A stretch of 64,000 nucleotides of DNA. Origin: Turnera subulata (lineage: Eukaryota; Streptophyta; Magnoliopsida; Malpighiales; Passifloraceae). Location of the stretch: the NCBI GenBank assembly GCA_028386065.3, contig JAKUCV010000164.1, positions 1 through 64,000 of the forward strand. The letters are read 5' to 3'. Positions 32,826-45,287 of this stretch are shown piece by piece. The position numbers and the translations under genes are program-made. Position 1 is the first letter of the stretch. Every line of letters begins with the position of its first letter. A model generated the notes under the pieces. The model was not told the origin of the DNA. It ran no database searches and was given only the letters and a program-made list of their open reading frames with translations.

Positions 32826-33843
32826 TGTTAGAACCTATGTCTTCATGGTTCATGTCTTCATGGTTCATTCATTACAGGTTTTAATAAATGACAAACCAAG
32901 ATCATAACCAAGATGAAGCAAAAAGAAATCAAGCAAACAAGTACTCAACCAAAGTGATCAAGAATTCAAGTGAAGATATGATCAAGAGTTGAAGTGCAAA
33001 GAAGAGAGAAGTTAGGACCCATTTGTACAAGGTAAAACACTCAACTTCTCTTAGGCATTGGCTCAAATAAAACAAGTTTTACTCATGGATTTTATAGCAT
33101 CATTTCAATCACAAAATGTGCTTTTTAAATAATGAACATCGATGTAGTCAGTTTAGACATCGATGTTCTTGCCTTCAAACTTCTTCCAAAACGGGCAGTA
33201 AGGTCTGAACATCGATGTTGGCATCCCAAACATCGATGTTCTCATGACCGTTGCACTTAAAAATGGTCTGCCCTAGCACAACATCGATGTTGTGATTTTA
33301 GACATCGATGTTCTTCATTTGTATTTTCAGTTTTTCTTGGCAGAATCATTTCAACATCGATGTAGCACAATTGCACATCGATGTTCAAATAAAGGCATGC
33401 ATAAATTCCTTGGCAGAATCATTTCAACATCGATGTTCAACATGGNNNNNNNNNNNNNNNNNNNNNNNNNNNNNNNNNNNNNNNNNNNNNNNNNNNNNNN
33501 NNNNNNNNNAAGAGTGATTTTCTTTCCTTGAGAGAAGTCTTGAAGTGAGGTATCTTCAAGCAAGTGTGTAGGATTCTTGTGATTAGAATTCCTAGGCTGT
33601 AAACGGTTTGTTAAGCACCCGGAAGCTTAACGGTAGATAGTGAACTCTTCAAGTGTATCTTGAAGGACTGGATTAGCCACAAGTTAGTTGTGTGTGAACC
33701 AGTATAAAAATCTTTGTGTCCTTCATTCTTTCAATTCCGCACTTCATCTCCTGCAAAGTTTTTAATTTTCGGTCATAAGCTATTCACCCCCCCCTCTAGC
33801 TTAAGTCTATTGTTCATGAACCATGAAGACATAGGTTCTAACA
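32826..33843 (+). mobile_element. Solo LTR related to the SIRE-like family, with 29-bp inverted ends
   Basis: It starts TGTTAGAACC and ends GGTTCTAACA, with duplication CTTGG at 32821-32825 and 33844-33848. The right half matches the leader of the SIRE-like LTR (for example AGCACCCGGAAGCTTAACGG near 33614). It carries CATCGATG pairs at 33138/33158, 33210/33231, 33282/33303 and 33355/33376, plus one at 33428. Its first 29 bases are the exact reverse complement of its last 29, far longer than usual LTR ends. A gap of 64 unknown bases (33446-33509) hides the region where a TATA box would be expected. Confidence 0.9.
33446..33509. other. Assembly gap (64 N)
   Basis: A run of unknown bases lies inside the palindrome array. 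Repeats of this kind commonly break assembly. Confidence 0.99.
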
Positions 33844-35893
33844 CTTGGGCTCTTGGTTGGTTGGGCTTGGCCACGCGGGCCTGCGCCTGGGCCTGGTGCT
33901 GTGCAGGCCTGGTGCTGTGCAGGCCTGGCACTATTCATAAGCCCAGTCCGTTATTTAAAAAAAAAAGAAAAGAAAATATTTATATAAATGTAAAATATAT
34001 TTACTGAAAAAAAATAATGGTTTTATAAATTGTAAATAGGCAGAATAATTAATTTGACCTGAGATAATTATTCATTTGATATATCTAGAAAATAATTACT
34101 TAGACATGTTATTTTGGGAAACTAAGGTAATTATATTATGGTTATTTTAATAATAATATGGCAAGTATGAGTTATAGTATTTTGGGAGATATATATATAT
34201 ATATATATATAATAATAATATATTTGTAGTATATGGATATGTTTTACTAAAAAAAAGAGAAGAAGAAAATAATAATAGTAATATAATAAAATGATTACAT
34301 TGACATATTATTTTGAGAAAATGTAATTTCTATATGAATATCCTTTGAAAAATTATTTTAAGAGTAAATAATTTTATGAAAAAGGGTATATATCCTATGA
34401 AAAAGTTCTGGAAATAAATACGGTATTGTATATTCTGGAGAAAATTACACTAAGTATATATAATAAAAACTTTTTTAAAAAATATATATAATATTAGGTA
34501 ATTATATTTTGGCAAGTAAAATAATCTTATGGAGATGATAACGTATAACCGAAGGGGGGGTTTAATTTATAATTTATGGCATCATAGCATACCAATTATG
34601 TGCATTTATGTGAGCATGTTGTTTTGTTGTATAGGTTATGATATTGAGCAGACCCTGTGGAACCGACTTTGGAACCTTTTGAGGATTTCTAAACCTGATA
34701 ATCGGCTAAGGTGAGGTTAAGTAAATATTAATATACTTCCCGTGATATCAAGTTGCTGTTTGTTTACTATATGCGATATTTGCTGGTATGAAACTTTGTG
34801 GTTGTGTATGGTTGTTGTGTGATGAATTAAGTTGATAATTGTTGTCGTTGATGTTGTTGAAACTATTGTTGCTGTTGATATTATTGATGATGTTGGAATT
34901 GTGGATATAAGTAAGACTATTGCTGTTGTTGACTGTAGAATTGTGTGAGTTGAGTACCGGGGGTACTATTATGTGATGACACTTTGGTATTGATTATTAT
35001 CCAGACGAGTGGAGAGGCTGCGAGCCTGCTCGGGATAATGAGATAATGGTCGGATGATAGAAATGTAGTAACTAGTCGAGGAAAAAGGAAATAATAAAAT
35101 TGAATACACTTAGACATCTAGTAAGTCACAGTTAAATGTTGGAACAGCCAGATGGTAGTCTTATTTTTGTGGTGCTGGGGGAGAGTGTGCTTGGGGTCTG
35201 CTCCCTGTCTGTGCCAGTTATACGTGGAGGTACCAGGGCGGGGTCCACGGGCTAGCTAGCTTGACTACTAGGCGACGGCCACCATTTAACTTGTGATAGG
35301 GGCCCTGATAATAAAATTGGAATAGCGTGTCTAGAATCACATGTGTGTCATTTAAGGTTCGTGAGAACCTTTGTTAATTGTTGGTGATGTGACTTGGGAA
35401 TTTACGGTTGTTGTATATGTATTTTTGCTTATGGGTTTTACCCGGTGGGCACTTCGGACTTACCCCTCACCTGCGGGCTTTCATCCCGTAGGTTGAGTTA
35501 TTTGTGGTTCAGGTATATTGCATTCCAGACAGGCTGCGGCGTCATCCCTTGGACAGGACTCGGATCCATTAGTTGCATCCTGGGTTGCATACAGTGTCTT
35601 TGTGAGTTGTTAAGTCTTTCGCTGTGCTGTTTATTGCTATTGTTGGGCCATTGGGCCGGTTGCGTTATTGTTGATGTTTCCGGAGTTTGGGTGACATGTT
35701 TTGATGTTGGGCCGATGGGCCAGGTTTTTTATGTTTATGTTGTGACATTGGGCCAATGGGCCGGTTTCTTGGAATTACTCATTGATATTTTCTTTAGGCC
35801 ATTGGGCTGAGTTACTTGTTATATTTACTGTCGTTACAGTTCCGGCACATGTTTACTGTGTACGGTAAATACGAGTCGGGGCGTTTCATTGGT

Positions 35894-36136
35894 CCCTATA
35901 TTCCACAAAAATAATGAATTTTAATAAGCGGGTTGACCTGGATTTGCTTGATGCCATGCTTCAATGATTTAGCTTGAAATATCGGCAGATGAGCCTTATT
36001 GGTATTGGGTGAACCCGGTGACCCGGATCTGGTAATGTTTATTTACTCAATTTTCTATTGTTATGGTTAGGTTTTGTTTCAGGAATCCGTTTGTATACAG
36101 AAGATAAGTTTGTTTGCTTAATTCAATCATATTTCT
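35894..36136. other. Short spacer before LINE remnant
   Basis: No recognisable feature. It may be older LINE or intergenic sequence. Confidence 0.4.
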
Positions 36137-36773
36137 TTGGTCCAAATTTTCATCGGGAGTGGGCTACACGGTTTATCCAAGCTCCCAACCATCGATGTGT
36201 CACACTTAAACAATAAGACGTGGCATAATGGGTTGATCCGTTTATCAAAATGGTTTGATGAGCGTCTTCAAGGTTGGCAAGTGAATACACTATTTTTTGC
36301 AGGCAGACTAACGCTTACCCAATCGGTTTTGCAGGCAATACCGACGCACTCCATATAGATGCTCTCAATTCCAGTGTCAATCTGTGATGAGGCAGACAGA
36401 AAGTCACGGAAGTTCCTATAGGGATCCACTGATAAACAAAGGAAACCCTTCCTGGTCAACTGATCAACTGTATGCGAACATAAAGCACGTTGGACTCCGG
36501 AGCATGCGGCAAGCAAATGAAGCGTTCCTAGTTAAACTCGCATGTAAATTCCTCACTAATCCCATTCTACTTTGGGTGAGGCAATTGAAATCGAAGTATG
36601 GTACCGACAAGGGATTCCTACCTAAGATGGTCTCAGGAAGGCGATGCTCCCATGTGTGGAGGGGCATCTATAAGGCATGGCCTACAGTCTAGAAAGGAGC
36701 ATCCTGGATAGTGGGAGATGGATCTAATGTCGATTCTGGACTAACAATTGGTTAAGCGGGCTGGGTGACTTGA
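36137..36773 (+). pseudogene. LINE reverse transcriptase C-terminal part, left piece
   Basis: The translation shows FFAGRLTLTQSVLQAIPTHS, then ICDEADRKSRKFL, KLACKFLTNPILLWVRQLKSKY and WRGIYKAWP across frames. This is the stretch after the catalytic core in plant L1-type LINE polyproteins. Stops and shifts are present. The sequence is cut at the target site CTTGA and resumes at 50063 with the zinc-binding and RNase H domains. Confidence 0.85.
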
Positions 36774-37311
36774 TGTCACTGGTCAGGAGTTTTGGAATGC
36801 AAACTCCGCCACCAATTGTCACGAGACAATGAATCCCCAACAATAGCCCGTCCGGCACTTAGGCAAGAACCCTAAACTCAAGCCTAAGTCAGCCTAAATC
36901 CTGCTACCACACTAACTAGAGAATACTCGAATAGTATTGGAGGAAAGAAAAAAGTATATTAATCCTGAGAGAGAGTTTGTACAATTGTGAGCCCCATGCT
37001 CAAGTACAACGGAATTCTCCAATTCCTAACTCTCCATTTTCATAGGTTTCCATCTACCAATAAATGAGGGGACCCTTCCCCTTTTATAGACAATCTCCCC
37101 TCCTCAACGGATGGCTAGGATTGTACCCAAAAAGGCCTACGATCTAACGGCTGATATTTACAAAGCCTAGATATTTTCCTAAAATATCTACCCATGCTTA
37201 TCTACACTAGCCACCCAAACATGTCTAGAAATATCCACACAAATATCCCTAGAAATATCTAGTCAAACCTTATCCCCAAAGGTTGATTGGTCAAACCCAA
37301 GTTTGACTAGA

Positions 37312-37717
37312 TGTGAAGGCCCTCTCCCCGAGGGACCCACCATATTCAGGTATTGTTACATCACATCCCTCAGCCCACACCTCTTGGGTTTAATCATTTA
37401 CCGTGCTGCAGCACTAGGGATTCGAACTCGGGACGTGATGCTTTTTATCCCCCTCAACGACGTAGTTTTGGTTAAAACTACACCAATACTTGTGTTTTAC
37501 ACACTAACTCAAATAAAATTCAATTTAAAATCCTGAAATAATGATTACTTCCCACATAGAATTAATAATAATAATAACATTGATAATATTGTCTAAGAAT
37601 AAAATATTTTCCCAACCATAAATACCTAGATGTTTCGTGAGGGTAAAATTGGAAATAAAAATTTAAAAATTCCAAAAAAATTCGTAGAAATTAAATACCG
37701 AAAATTCGGGGCGTTAC
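37312..37717 (-). repeat. Truncated 3' LTR of the chromovirus-like element
   Basis: 37459-37717 matches 42058-42257. The remaining 37312-37458 does not match the other LTR and contains GATTCGAACTCGGGAC, which resembles an internal Pol III B-box in reverse orientation. The end TTCACA (minus strand) is directly beside the target duplication, so this mixed structure was present at insertion. Confidence 0.65.
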
Positions 37718-39208
37718 AGTTCTACCCCACTTAACAAAATTTCGTCCTCAAAATTTATAGATAAGTCAAGAACCAGTGTTTAACTAGCACAACAGGTGTC
37801 ACCCGGTATCAAAATACCGTCGGCCAAAACTACCAAGTAGAACCATCATGACCATCAATCACATTTCTAAGCAAGAACTCCAAAATACCAAGTCAAACAT
37901 CGACTTAGCCAAACATGATCAAAAGCATAAGATCAAAGCACTAACCCAAAAATTTATATCCAATCATCATGAACATTATCAATAGCAAAATCCATAAACT
38001 ACTTCATTTATCATCACTCAACCATTTATATCCAATCCTTTAATCCACTAAACAGATCCTCAACTAATAGAAGCCAAAATCGTAACCTAAGAAACAAGAT
38101 CATCACCCCCACTGTAAATACCTCAAGACCAAAAATCCATAATCACTTTCATGATCTGAACCTCAAGTTATTTCCTTTATCACGCACTGATTCAACCCAA
38201 CTCGTGTATATGTCCCTTATCATACCTTAAGTACTAAAACCCGATCATTACCGAAATATTAAAATTTATCATCCCTCAAGACCCAAAAACCTTTTCATAA
38301 CTCATGCTCATGAATCTATTCCTCAAATCATTCCTAGCACAAACACCAAAGTTTTTCTGACGAAGAAATTAAAAATATCACTGTATCTCTCAACATATAA
38401 TTAATATCTTAACAATTGAATTCACAATTCCCGAGATCACCTCAAAATCAAACCCCAATATGAACATACTACTAGCATCCTCCTTCCAACACAAGGACTA
38501 TAACCTCAACAGAAATTCATGATCAAACCCTTTTTATCACAATCACCATTAATATCCCCAAACTCATCAAATTAAGTACCTCAAGTATCATCAAAAGAGT
38601 TTCCCCCGGATATACAACTAGATCAACCCCCTTTAAGCATAATTGACAGATAACTCTCCAAATATACCATTAAATCAAACTCAAATTTAATCAACAATTA
38701 TCAGCTCGAACTCCGAATAAGATTAAATCCATAAATAATTTCTCAAGTACATTCAAAACCTCAATGTCAGATAATCAGACCACAAATAACATGATCCCCA
38801 AGATCACAAGAATCTTATCCACAAGAATCACATCAAATCATCTCTCGACAGATGTATCATCCAAAAGCAAAACCGATGGTTCTTACTTGTTTTGGCCAGT
38901 TCCATACAGACAAGAAATATAAGCAACGAGTCAAGAGTCTACACCGACTCTGACAAAACAGTGGATATACCACAAATTAAACTTTGCTTACAGCCAAGCT
39001 GTAAAGATAAACATAACATTTCAACAACAATACCGGGTCACTCCGACCCTCAGCAGGTGCGTGTCCTCCACCGGATCCATAGTACGACGCACTATATGAA
39101 TGTATATGACAATGCAATAGACGACCCAAAAGGAGCAGACTTATGTATATAAGATCACAAAATATATCAACACAATCCCAAAGATCTACAGCCTGCTCTG
39201 CTACCAAC

Positions 39209-42200
39209 TGAAACGCCCGTGTCCCAATTTATTAATATAAGTTATAAATTAATTATAGATTGACCAAAATGCCCTTCTAGCCGGGATACAATATCAACAT
39301 CATAATCAATAAACAATTATACAACAAATTACACAACAACGAGTATGCAGCGGAAGACTATACATATGTTAACATGTATGCAGTGAACTCTATGGATCCG
39401 ACCCGAGGAGAGGAAAGCACCGCCACCTGCTGATATGCATCATTGCTCATTGAGCAGTTAACCTGAAAAAGACTGTGAGGGGGTGAGACCAACCACTGTC
39501 TCACCGCAGACAAATAAACCAATAATATACAATCACAAATCAACTACAAGTACACCGGCATCAAACAACAACAACCAAAATACGCAGAGTAAGACATCAT
39601 CAGACTACAAACCATCACTTGTCATTACTTATATTATTATCTTTGTTATTAGGTTTAAATATTTTATTAGGGCCCTCTACTATGTGCGTCGAGCTCGGTC
39701 CCGTCTCATGAGACAACCAGGCATAAGCCCAAATAAACCAGGCACGAAGCCCAAACATATCCACAGAGAGAGAGATAGACAGAGAGAAAGAGGGAGGTAG
39801 AAAGGGGGAGGTAGAAGGAGGGAGGTAGAACCGGCCATCACAGGCCCACATGTAAACCCACATGCCATCCCGAGGGGTATTACTTCCCGCTCGAACCAAC
39901 CGGTCAACAGCCCCACAGTAGAATTATTATAATATTTTATTCTCAATTATCCTTTAGGAATTGTACCATACGTTATTTCAAACATGGTTGTGTGGATTTA
40001 ACATCTTAATCTCAAATCCGGGCCTCCCGCCCACAGTCCACCACACAAACCACAAAAACCATTTATCACGTTATTTAACACGCAACACAAGTCATGCTCG
40101 ACAGGCATATTAAATCACACTGGTACACAGTTCACATAATCATGCACACTGCATCAGAGGTATCATCAATATATACAATTTGCAATTAACAACATCAGCA
40201 CATCAGACAAGCATGCATACAGCATTCAAGACCAACAATTAATACCACTTTATATACCAAGACAATGAATCGAGCATTGTAGGCAGTAATGCATACAAAG
40301 GTTTATAAGTCCTCACCTGGGCCATATTAAATGTCTCGGAAGCCGAAGCTCATTCCACCTTAACATTCCTATGTCCATAACGTCCTACGAATACACACCT
40401 CATATAAGAAGTTTATTCATGACAATTGAGTAAATGCATATTAATAACATGATCTCGAGTTAAACCCGTGACACTAAGCCTGTTACTAAAGATCAGGGTC
40501 TAAATCCAAACAACTCAAACTCCCAAGTTTCGTACTTAAACTTAAATCTGATTGTAGTCAATTGGGCCTAGGGTGTACTAACTCTAATCTCCAAAATACA
40601 ATATTGGGCCTAAAGCACATCCGGTTTCCACTAAGTCCATAACATTTTAATACATTAATTAAGTACATTTACACAACATGACATGTACAAAATCTAGTAA
40701 CTGCCAACACCGAGAATTACCATGAAATGCCAGAAAAGAAACTATGTCTTGTCGGAACAGCAACCCGAGCCTCACCGGAAAATTTCCGAGCCTCGCCGGA
40801 TTCCGGTCACCTCCGCCGGAAAATCCCGAAATGCCAAAGAATACGCAGAAAACAAAAAGAAACTCACTGTCCAAAACCGACTCTGTCAAACAGCACCAGA
40901 TCCGAGCCTATCCAACCCGTAGAGATGCAAGACAACAATCAAATCAACAAAAAAAACCCCACCAAGCGTTAAAACAGAAGAGACAAGTCTAGAAATTGGA
41001 TCCTTACTGGAGTAAGGCAGCCCGAGCAGCCACGGGACAGATTCGCACCTGCTCTTTACCGAAGATGAACGAACGCTGGCCGGAAAAAGCAGGGCCCGAG
41101 TCTCAACAACCCACTGTCGGCGACCCAACCACCAGCTAGAACCACACTACACCGCCAAACAACACCACAGCCCTACAACTTCACAGCACACACAACCTGA
41201 CACCAAACAAAAGAGATGAATGCCCGATTAACATCAAAGCCCAAAAACAAAAGAGAAGGAAGAGGAAGGGAGATCCGGGACTTACCGAGCAACGACTGCG
41301 CAAGAGACAGCGATGGCGGCACCACAACACGGCCACTCACAGCTCGAGTCGAGAGGCTCTAGTGCCCGTCGCGCCCGTCCCTCCACAACGACTATCAACC
41401 TCAAACCACCCCTCGCCGTTGCGTCCACAGCGGCCAAACCCGGACCAAGAATGCGAGGAAGCCGGCGACGCCTCCTCCAAATCCACCACAAGTCAAAGAA
41501 CCCAAAACGGGTTAGTTCTCCCCAAACAACAAAAAGAAAAGACGAAGCGAAGGGGAAACACAGAGGGGCGGTGAAACTCACCATGCGATGGCGAAGGCAA
41601 CGATGACACCTCCGTCAAGGCCTCGCAGCCACGCCCGATTCGTCTTGTGCAGAGCCCACCGGACCCCTTCTCGTTTCCTTCTGCAACGGCGGCTGCGATT
41701 CAAGTGGGCAGGACATGAAGGTGAACAAACAAAGAGAGAAAAGGAAGGCGACGACGGCCACATCTCGACGGCGGCGGCGATTTGTAAACAAGAAAAGATG
41801 AGAGGGAAGTGGAGAGAAAGGGAGAAAGGAAGCAGCCATTATTAGGTAGAAAAGAAAAGAAAAGAGAGAAGAGAGAAAGAAAAGAATGGGTTTTATACCT
41901 AGGGTAAACCTAGGGTTCGGCCGGAGCATAAAACGGCGTCATTTTGCTTGGCAAAACGACGTCGTTTTGTCTCCCTCGCATCTCAGGTCAACGCAGCCAT
42001 ACCCCCTGGTTAAAATGTGACCCTTGCTCGAGTTTAATGTTATGAGCTCCCAAAAACGACGTAGTTTAGGTTAAAACTACACCAATACTTGTGTTTTACA
42101 CACTAACTCAAATAAAATTCAATTTAAAATCCTGAAATAATGATTACTTCCCACATAGAATTAATAATAATAATAACATTGATAATATTGTCTAAGAATA

Positions 42201-42257
42201 AAATATTTTCCCAACAATAATAATAACATTTAAATACCAAAAATTCGGGGCGTTACA
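39209..42257 (-). repeat. 5' LTR of the chromovirus-like element (about 3.0 kb)
   Basis: Minus-strand ends are TGTAACGCCCC (42257) and GGGCGTTTCA (39209). A pyrimidine-rich leader-like tract at 41820-41890, a GC-rich segment 41287-41760 and a splice donor CG|GTAAGT (41285/41284) follow in order. The same order and offsets occur in the solo LTR at 31749-35888, so both belong to related families. Confidence 0.8.
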
Positions 42258-43609
42258 CTAGAACTCCCAATCTTTGACCCGAGCTCTAGAGAATTCCGCA
42301 CTTGTCTAGAGACGTCTACATGGCTCTTGCACATTCCGGACTCCTCTTGAATGCTCCGCGCAATTCTCGAACATGCATCGCGCACCGCGAGACATTCTCC
42401 CCCACTAGTTGGCTCAACGCCCTCGTTGCGCTTTTCCCGCTTTCTTGTGCGTCTCCTATGTGTTGACCAAAAATTAGGGTTAATCACTTCTTAATGTTAA
42501 ACCATGATTAACCATGTTGATTATCTAGTTTTGATGACTAACAAATTACAAGTGTGTTGCTAGCTTTTCTTGTGTTGATTTTTGCTTACAGGAAAAATAT
42601 GGTTTCTGCCGATACCATATCTTTGACACACAACATATGGTTTTTATCGCTACCATATCTTGCATAAATGACATATGGTTTTTACCGATACCATATCTGC
42701 GAAGCTGTCACTATCAATTTTTTGAGCAAGTTGCGTGTGGTCCTGCAAGCATTTAAATCCCACTTCCAGCCGTTTGAATTGATGAACAAGTAAGAGGGAA
42801 GACTTTGTGGAAATGCAGAAGATGTTCCCATCTAACTCCCACTCAACTCCAGAAGGTGGTCCAAACTTTCCAGATTTGTTAAGTCTTTGCAACCAAGGAG
42901 TTGACATGCATAACGGCACCAAACTGAAGCTTTTATTGAACTGAAGTCAACTGGAGTACAAGGAGCCATTGCAGGAGCTTATCCCACACACTCAGATTCT
43001 ATAAAGAGGGACCTTTACACCTCTGGAAGATTATCTCAGCAATTGTGCAAAATCTGAGTGTATACTTGAGCTAAAAGATTTGGTATTTGATTTGGTTTTT
43101 CTGCTTATAGTGTGAATTCATTTCAAGGGGCAATTTGTAAGCAAGGCTTGGTTTAGTTTTGCTGGGTACTCAAGTCTAGGATTAGATTTGAGGGTAGGTT
43201 CAAGCTTAGCCTATGAAAAGCTTGTGTAGGTTAGAGCTTAGCCTGTGAAAAGCTTGAAAGCCCGTTAAGCCCCTTATACAAGCTAGTGGTTCTTATGTAA
43301 GGCAATTGAGGACTTTGTTGAGCTCATGTTAACCTCATTTTGGCTTTTGCACCTTTCTTTGGACCTACAAGAAGTCTCATTTGGATTTGTACGAAGCCCC
43401 CATTCTAACTCGTTACAAGAATTTTTGCCTCTCTATTGTCCCTAGGTGATCTTCTTCTTGGGCCCGAACGTGATCTTTTATTTAGATTGTTTTGTTTTTT
43501 CGCCCAGATTTGGTTGCATGGCCTCCCTCCTTCTTACTTTTGTGACTTGCGTAGGCAGTATGGCTGGAACCATCTTTTAATGAGATGCTCCCAATAAGCC
43601 GGGGCCGTT

Positions 43610-43695
43610 TCATAAGGAGTTTCTTGACTAACAAGTACCTATAGTTCCTTAGAGTCATCTTGACTGACAAGTACCTATAGTTCTTTAGAGTCATG
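43610..43695. repeat. 39-40 base tandem duplication
   Basis: Two adjacent copies of a unit containing TTGACTAACAAGTACCTATA and TTGACTGACAAGTACCTATA, each ending in TTAGAGTCAT. Confidence 0.85.
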
Positions 43696-44229
43696 GCAGG
43701 AGGTCTTCTAGTGGGATGTTCCTACTGAGTCAAGGTCCTTAATGATCCTTCTTAGGGTTTCCCACCACTCTAGCCACCAACTTAAAGAGGAGCTTATTTA
43801 GCTTCACTTTGAGTTTCCCAGGAGTTCCTTAAATAAGGCAACCATCTTCCCTTTTATGGGTCACCCAAGAGCTCTTACTAAGGGTTTCTTAGTTCTCCCC
43901 TCTTTATAAGGCGTATATGAAGTCCCGAAGAAGAGTTCCTTACCAAAGAATTTTTCTCATATGTAGAGACTTGAAGTAATTTTGTTAATAACATAAACTA
44001 AAAAGGAATACTTGTTGCAACCCCCGGGTTGTTCGAAGTTTGGAGTAAGGACTTATGGTCACTGCCTTAATGGCAAAATTTTGACTTATTGTGCAAGACA
44101 TGGCATAAGATTTTAAGGAGAAAACTACTGTTAGAAAAGATTAGTACCTTAGATTCTTAAGGTTTCTTTGGAGATTTTGGTACTTGGATTTGAGATAGCA
44201 GTTTATGTCCCTTTCTGGAGGTTTTGGGA

Positions 44230-44660
44230 CCTCTGACTTCAAGGTTCTTTGGAGGATGTAGGACCTCCGTTTTAAGGAGGTATGACATTTGTTTTCGAGG
44301 GATAGGACCCTTTTTTCGAGGGGTAGGACCCTGTTTTCGAGGAGGTAGGACCTCCGTTTTCGAGGGGTATGACCCCGTTTTCGAGGGGTAGGACCCCGTT
44401 TTCCAGGAGGTAAGACCTCCGTTTTCGAGGGGTAGGACCCCGTTTTTGAAGAGGTAGGACCTCCATTTTTTAGGGGTAGGACCCCGTTTTTGAGGAGGTA
44501 GGACCTCTGTTTTTGTTTTCAAGGGGTAGGACCCCGTCTCACTGAATGAGGACTTCCGGTTTCAAGTAGGTAGGACCTCCTGTCTCAAGGAGGTAGGACC
44601 CCCGCCTTCCGGAAGTAGGACTTCTGGTTTCAAGGAGGTTGGACCGCCGCCTCACGGAAG
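44230..44660. repeat. GGACC minisatellite in Tat fragment
   Basis: Roughly eighteen imperfect copies of a 20-26 base unit of the form TTTTCGAGGGGTAGGACCCC or TTTCGAGGAGGTAGGACCTCC, with an internal near-palindrome (GGTAGGACC / GGAGGTAGGACCTCC). Open frames here are only by-products of the repeat. Confidence 0.9.
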
Positions 44661-45287
44661 TTACAAAGCTACGGAGCATATTTAGTCAATAAAAAATGTG
44701 ACTTTTGATAAAATTTTAACAATAAACAAAGCTACAGAGCATATTTAATCAATAAAAAGGATGATTTTAGATAATCTTTATTTGTAAAAAAAAAACAAAA
44801 AAGACCATTTGATGAAATATAAGAAAAGAACCTGTGGCGCTTTCAGTTCCTTGAGTGTGGAGTACTTTTAGATTCTCCATATCTCATACATCAGGGAGTA
44901 ACTCTTTTCCTCTTGAATTTTGCAACCTTCTTCTTCTGTAATCTTCTTCTTCCCTTTGATCACCACATCTATTTAAGAGAATTTATTTTCTACATAAAAA
45001 TTGCCTCGTGGAACACTTCTCTCTTTTCTAGAGGTATTCATAGACTCATTATGAAAACATAGTTCCTAGGGTCCTTCATTTGGGAGGTCTTAAGGAACCT
45101 TCATTTGTAAGAACCGTGGGGTTCCTCATTGTAAAGCCTCTAAGGTCCTTTGTTGAGAGGTCTTTAGGGTTCCCGCATTTAAGAGTTTTGCAATTAAGGA
45201 TCCTTGTTGTGGTTTTAACCTCTTTTGCAAAGCCAACTTGGAGTGCCTCAGCTTATTGTGGTTGGAACCTCTTCAACCTGTCCATGT

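Larger units (their letters stand above)
31749..35888 (+). mobile_element. Chromovirus-type solo LTR (about 3.1 kb net), itself interrupted
   Basis: The ends are TGTAACAGCCCGG and GGGGCGTTTCA, with the duplication TTGGT at 31744-31748 and 35889-35893. Without the nested solo LTR (32826-33843 plus five bases) it is about 3117 bases. The TGTAAC...GTTTCA ends and great length match the LTR at 39209-42257, which belongs to a chromovirus-like element. It holds a purine-rich tract (32090-32240), a GC-rich open stretch (32280-32724) ended by a good splice donor, and then AT-rich sequence. Confidence 0.9.
37312..42257 (-). mobile_element. Pol-less chromovirus-like element nested in LTR
   Basis: Flanked by CTAGA at 37307-37311 and 42258-42262. 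On the minus strand it starts TGTAACGCCCC at 42257. Its 5' LTR runs to 39209 (3049 bases) and is followed by the primer site TGGTAGCAGAGC (39195-39206). The internal part (37719-39194) has no gag or pol. At its end, the minus strand reads GAGGACGAAATTTTGTTAAG then TGGGGTAGAA, the usual 3' end of chromoviral internal DNA with polypurine tract. A 3' LTR follows (37717-37312), of which only the first 260 bases match the 5' LTR. It needs proteins from other elements. Confidence 0.85.
36774..42394 (-). repeat. 3' LTR of the defective gypsy element, split by an insertion
   Basis: 36774-37311 and 42263-42394 together match 49386-50057. The middle (37312-42257) is the inserted chromovirus-like element with duplication CTAGA. 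The intact copy at 49915-49930 gives the empty site. Confidence 0.92.

Noticed and set aside
37425..37445. tRNA gene or complete SINE
   Set aside because: Only a B-box-like motif is visible. There is no A-box at the right distance and no cloverleaf.
44157..44522. 121-codon minus-strand frame with repeated Lys-Arg-Gly-Pro
   Set aside because: Created by the GGACC minisatellite, with no independent evidence of a gene.
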